From: Balaenoptera acutorostrata
Lineage: Eukaryota; Chordata; Mammalia; Artiodactyla; Balaenopteridae
DNA length: 64,000 nucleotides
Assembly (NCBI RefSeq): GCF_949987535.1
Contig: NC_080079.1
Location: forward strand, 51,509,000 to 51,572,999
Direction of reading: 5' to 3'
Shown: one piece after another, positions 62,354-64,000 of the stretch
Numbering within the stretch: position 1 is the stretch's first letter
How the letters are laid out: every line of letters starts with the position of its first letter
Translations under genes and position numbers: made by a program
Notes under the pieces: generated by a model
What the model saw: only the letters and a program-made list of their open reading frames with translations
What the model was told of the DNA's origin: nothing
Database searches by the model: none

Positions 62354-63559
62354 TTGCTCTGGGTATTACAATATACATATGCGACTTATCAGTCTATCAG
62401 TCAACATTTTACCACTTTGAGTGACATATGGAAATCTTACTTCCATTTGGGTCTCTTTCTTCACTTTTAAATTTCATTGTCTTGAGTATCAGTGTTATAA
62501 TTTCTGTTTCAATCATCAAATATGAAATATAAAAAACTCATGAGGAGGTCAATCTATTGTATATTCTCATATTTCTACTCTTTCTGTGGTTCTTTATTAT
62601 TTCTGATGCTCCAAGAATCCTTTTACCATTTCTTTTCTGTTTAATAAACTTCCTTTAGCCAATATTTAAGGATCAGTCTGTTAGCCACAAATTCTTTTCA
62701 TTTTCCTTCATCTGGTAATGCCTTTATTTCTTTTTCATTCCTGAAAGATAGTTTTGCCAGATACAGAATTTGTGGTTGAGAATTCTTTTCTTTCAGCACT
62801 GGAAACGTGTTGTGCCATTTCTACTGCCCTCCATGGTTTCAGATTAGGAATCTGCTGTCATTTAGTTTGGTTTTCTTCTGGCTAGTTTCTCTCTGTGTGC
62901 TTTCAAAAAATTTTTTTTCCTGTGTTTGTTTTTCAGAAGTTGTATTATGATGTATTGTGTTATGGATTTCTTTGAATTTACCCTGTTTGGGGTTCCTAGA
63001 TTCTTGCATCTCAAAGTTTAAGTCTTTCACTGAATTTGATAAATTGCCGGCCATTATTTATCTGAATACTCTTTCATCCCCACACTCTTTCTCCTCTCTT
63101 TCTGGTATTCCAATGAAATTAATGTTAGATATTTTATTAGTATTCCACAGGGCCCTGAGGCCCTATTCATTTTTTTTTCAGTCTCATGTTGTGTAAATTT
63201 TATTGTTCTATTTGCCAGTTTACTGATTCTATCCTCTGTCCTTTAAACTCTAAAATAATCCCATCCAGTGAGTTTTTTATTTTTGTTAGTTTGCAATTCC
63301 ATAATTTCCATTTAGTTCTATTTTATACTTTCTCTATGCTGAAATTTTCTATTTTTTCATTTGTTTCAAGAGAATTTGTAATTGCTTGTTGAAGCATTTT
63401 TATAATGAAATTTAAAATCCTCATCAGATAATTCTAACATCTGATTGTCTTGGTCTTTGCATCAGTTGATTGTCTTTTTTTTTTTTTTAATCTGAGTTGT
63501 GATTTTCCTGGTTCTTGATATGATGAGTAATTTTTTTTAAATAAATTTATTTATTTTGG

Positions 63560-64000
63560 CCTTTCTCACCTTCTGAGATGGCCCACACTCTGTCTGTGGA
63601 GTGTGTTTCTCTATAAATAAACCCACTTGTTACCAATCACTTTTTCTCTCACTGAATTCTTTCTGCAATGAGACATCAAGAAGCTGAGCTTGAGTCCTGA
63701 AGCCAGGTGCTGACCCTTTATTCCCAACTTACAGCTAGACCAACTCCCGCTCATCGTCAACACCACTGGGGACGTCTTCTGTGCCGTTTCTTTGTGAGAA
63801 CTTTTTGGGCACTAACACCTGGTTGGGAGACTACCTTGGAACGGATAGCATCTAAAATCATACTGAAACCCCCACCAGGTGGGAGAAGTTAATTGTATGC
63901 TGCCCACAAGCACGTAGACCCCAGGCCGGTTGGAACCAGAAGGCTGATGATGCTAACTCCTGCTTACCTCCCCACCAACCAGTCAGAAGAATGATCATGC
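63560..64000 (+). mobile_element. Probable ERV1-like LTR material, running off the window
   Basis: 'ctataaataaacccacttgt' with an AATAAA at 63616-63621, then 'ctctcactgaattctttctg' and 'gagacatcaagaagctgagc', resemble the R/U5 region of a gammaretrovirus-like LTR. From about 63864 a U3-like stretch begins ('tgaaacccccaccaggtggg', later 'ccaccaaccagtcagaagaa'). The order (R/U5 before U3) suggests two LTRs with little internal sequence, or a rearrangement. No viral gene is seen within the window. Confidence 0.5.

Larger units (their letters stand above)
59100..63530 (-). repeat. Old L1 (L1M-type) remnants, antisense, interrupted by CHR SINEs
   Basis: L1-complement phrases recur: 'aaaattatctgggctagatg' near 59240, 'atcaacttagggagaattaa' near 60675, 'atagatgtaatgatagtggg' near 61118, 'gtcaaaggcatttttaca' near 61880, a 3'-end type stretch near 62150 ('ttattttgagattaatgtag'), and 'ggaaacgtgttgtgccattt' near 62800. 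The order suggests more than one old copy. Between these, 60060-60330 and 60420-60600 are not clearly L1. Confidence 0.65.

Overview
This window is vertebrate nuclear DNA, almost certainly from a whale or dolphin. It has long introns, three short conserved exons with canonical splice sites, and dense mammalian interspersed repeats (L1, MIR, L2, MER5A-type hAT, a MaLR-type LTR). The lineage marker is a set of tRNA-derived CHR-type SINEs that begin 'ggg(a/c)ttccctggtggcgcag' and are present here in at least nine copies. I saw no BovB or Bov-A elements. CHR SINEs are known from cetaceans, hippos and ruminants, and this abundance together with two subfamilies points to Cetacea. No bacterial-type genes, operons, CRISPR arrays or tRNA/rRNA genes are present.

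The only functional gene I can support is GRID1, encoding the glutamate receptor delta-1 subunit GluD1, on the + strand. Three consecutive phase-0 exons lie at 35935-36105 (57 codons), 49312-49473 (54 codons) and 50998-51117 (40 codons). Joined, they give one uninterrupted 151-residue stretch of the extracellular amino-terminal domain. The rest is intron: at least 35.9 kb upstream, 13,206 bp, 1,524 bp, and at least 12.9 kb downstream.

Layout: 1-5.5 kb is intron with L2-like pieces and antisense L1 remnants. 5.8-11.6 kb is a nearly complete, decayed sense-strand L1 inserted inside a CHR SINE, and both sets of target-site duplications are still readable. 11.8-17.5 kb holds further SINEs and MIRs. 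17.6-20.6 kb is an old antisense L1 carrying a younger 5'-inverted L1. 21-27.9 kb is mostly unassigned intron with purine/pyrimidine tracts. 28-32.2 kb is an old sense L1 that later received a MaLR-type LTR, a MER5A element and a CHR SINE. 34-36 kb has a SINE, an L2 and the first exon. 38.25-39.39 kb is a 1.1-kb in-register triplet array. 45.9-51.1 kb has a SINE, a CATC repeat, an L2 split by a hAT element, and the other two exons. 51-64 kb is intron with a (CA)36 tract, a tail-only retroinsertion, antisense old L1, four CHR SINEs (two of them nested), and a probable ERV LTR at the right edge.

No previously undescribed system is evident. The noteworthy content is the stratigraphy of nested insertions, the triplet array, and two apparent amino-acid differences from the human GluD1 sequence as I remember it. 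Most long open frames here are L1 remnants, SINE read-through or triplet-repeat artefacts.
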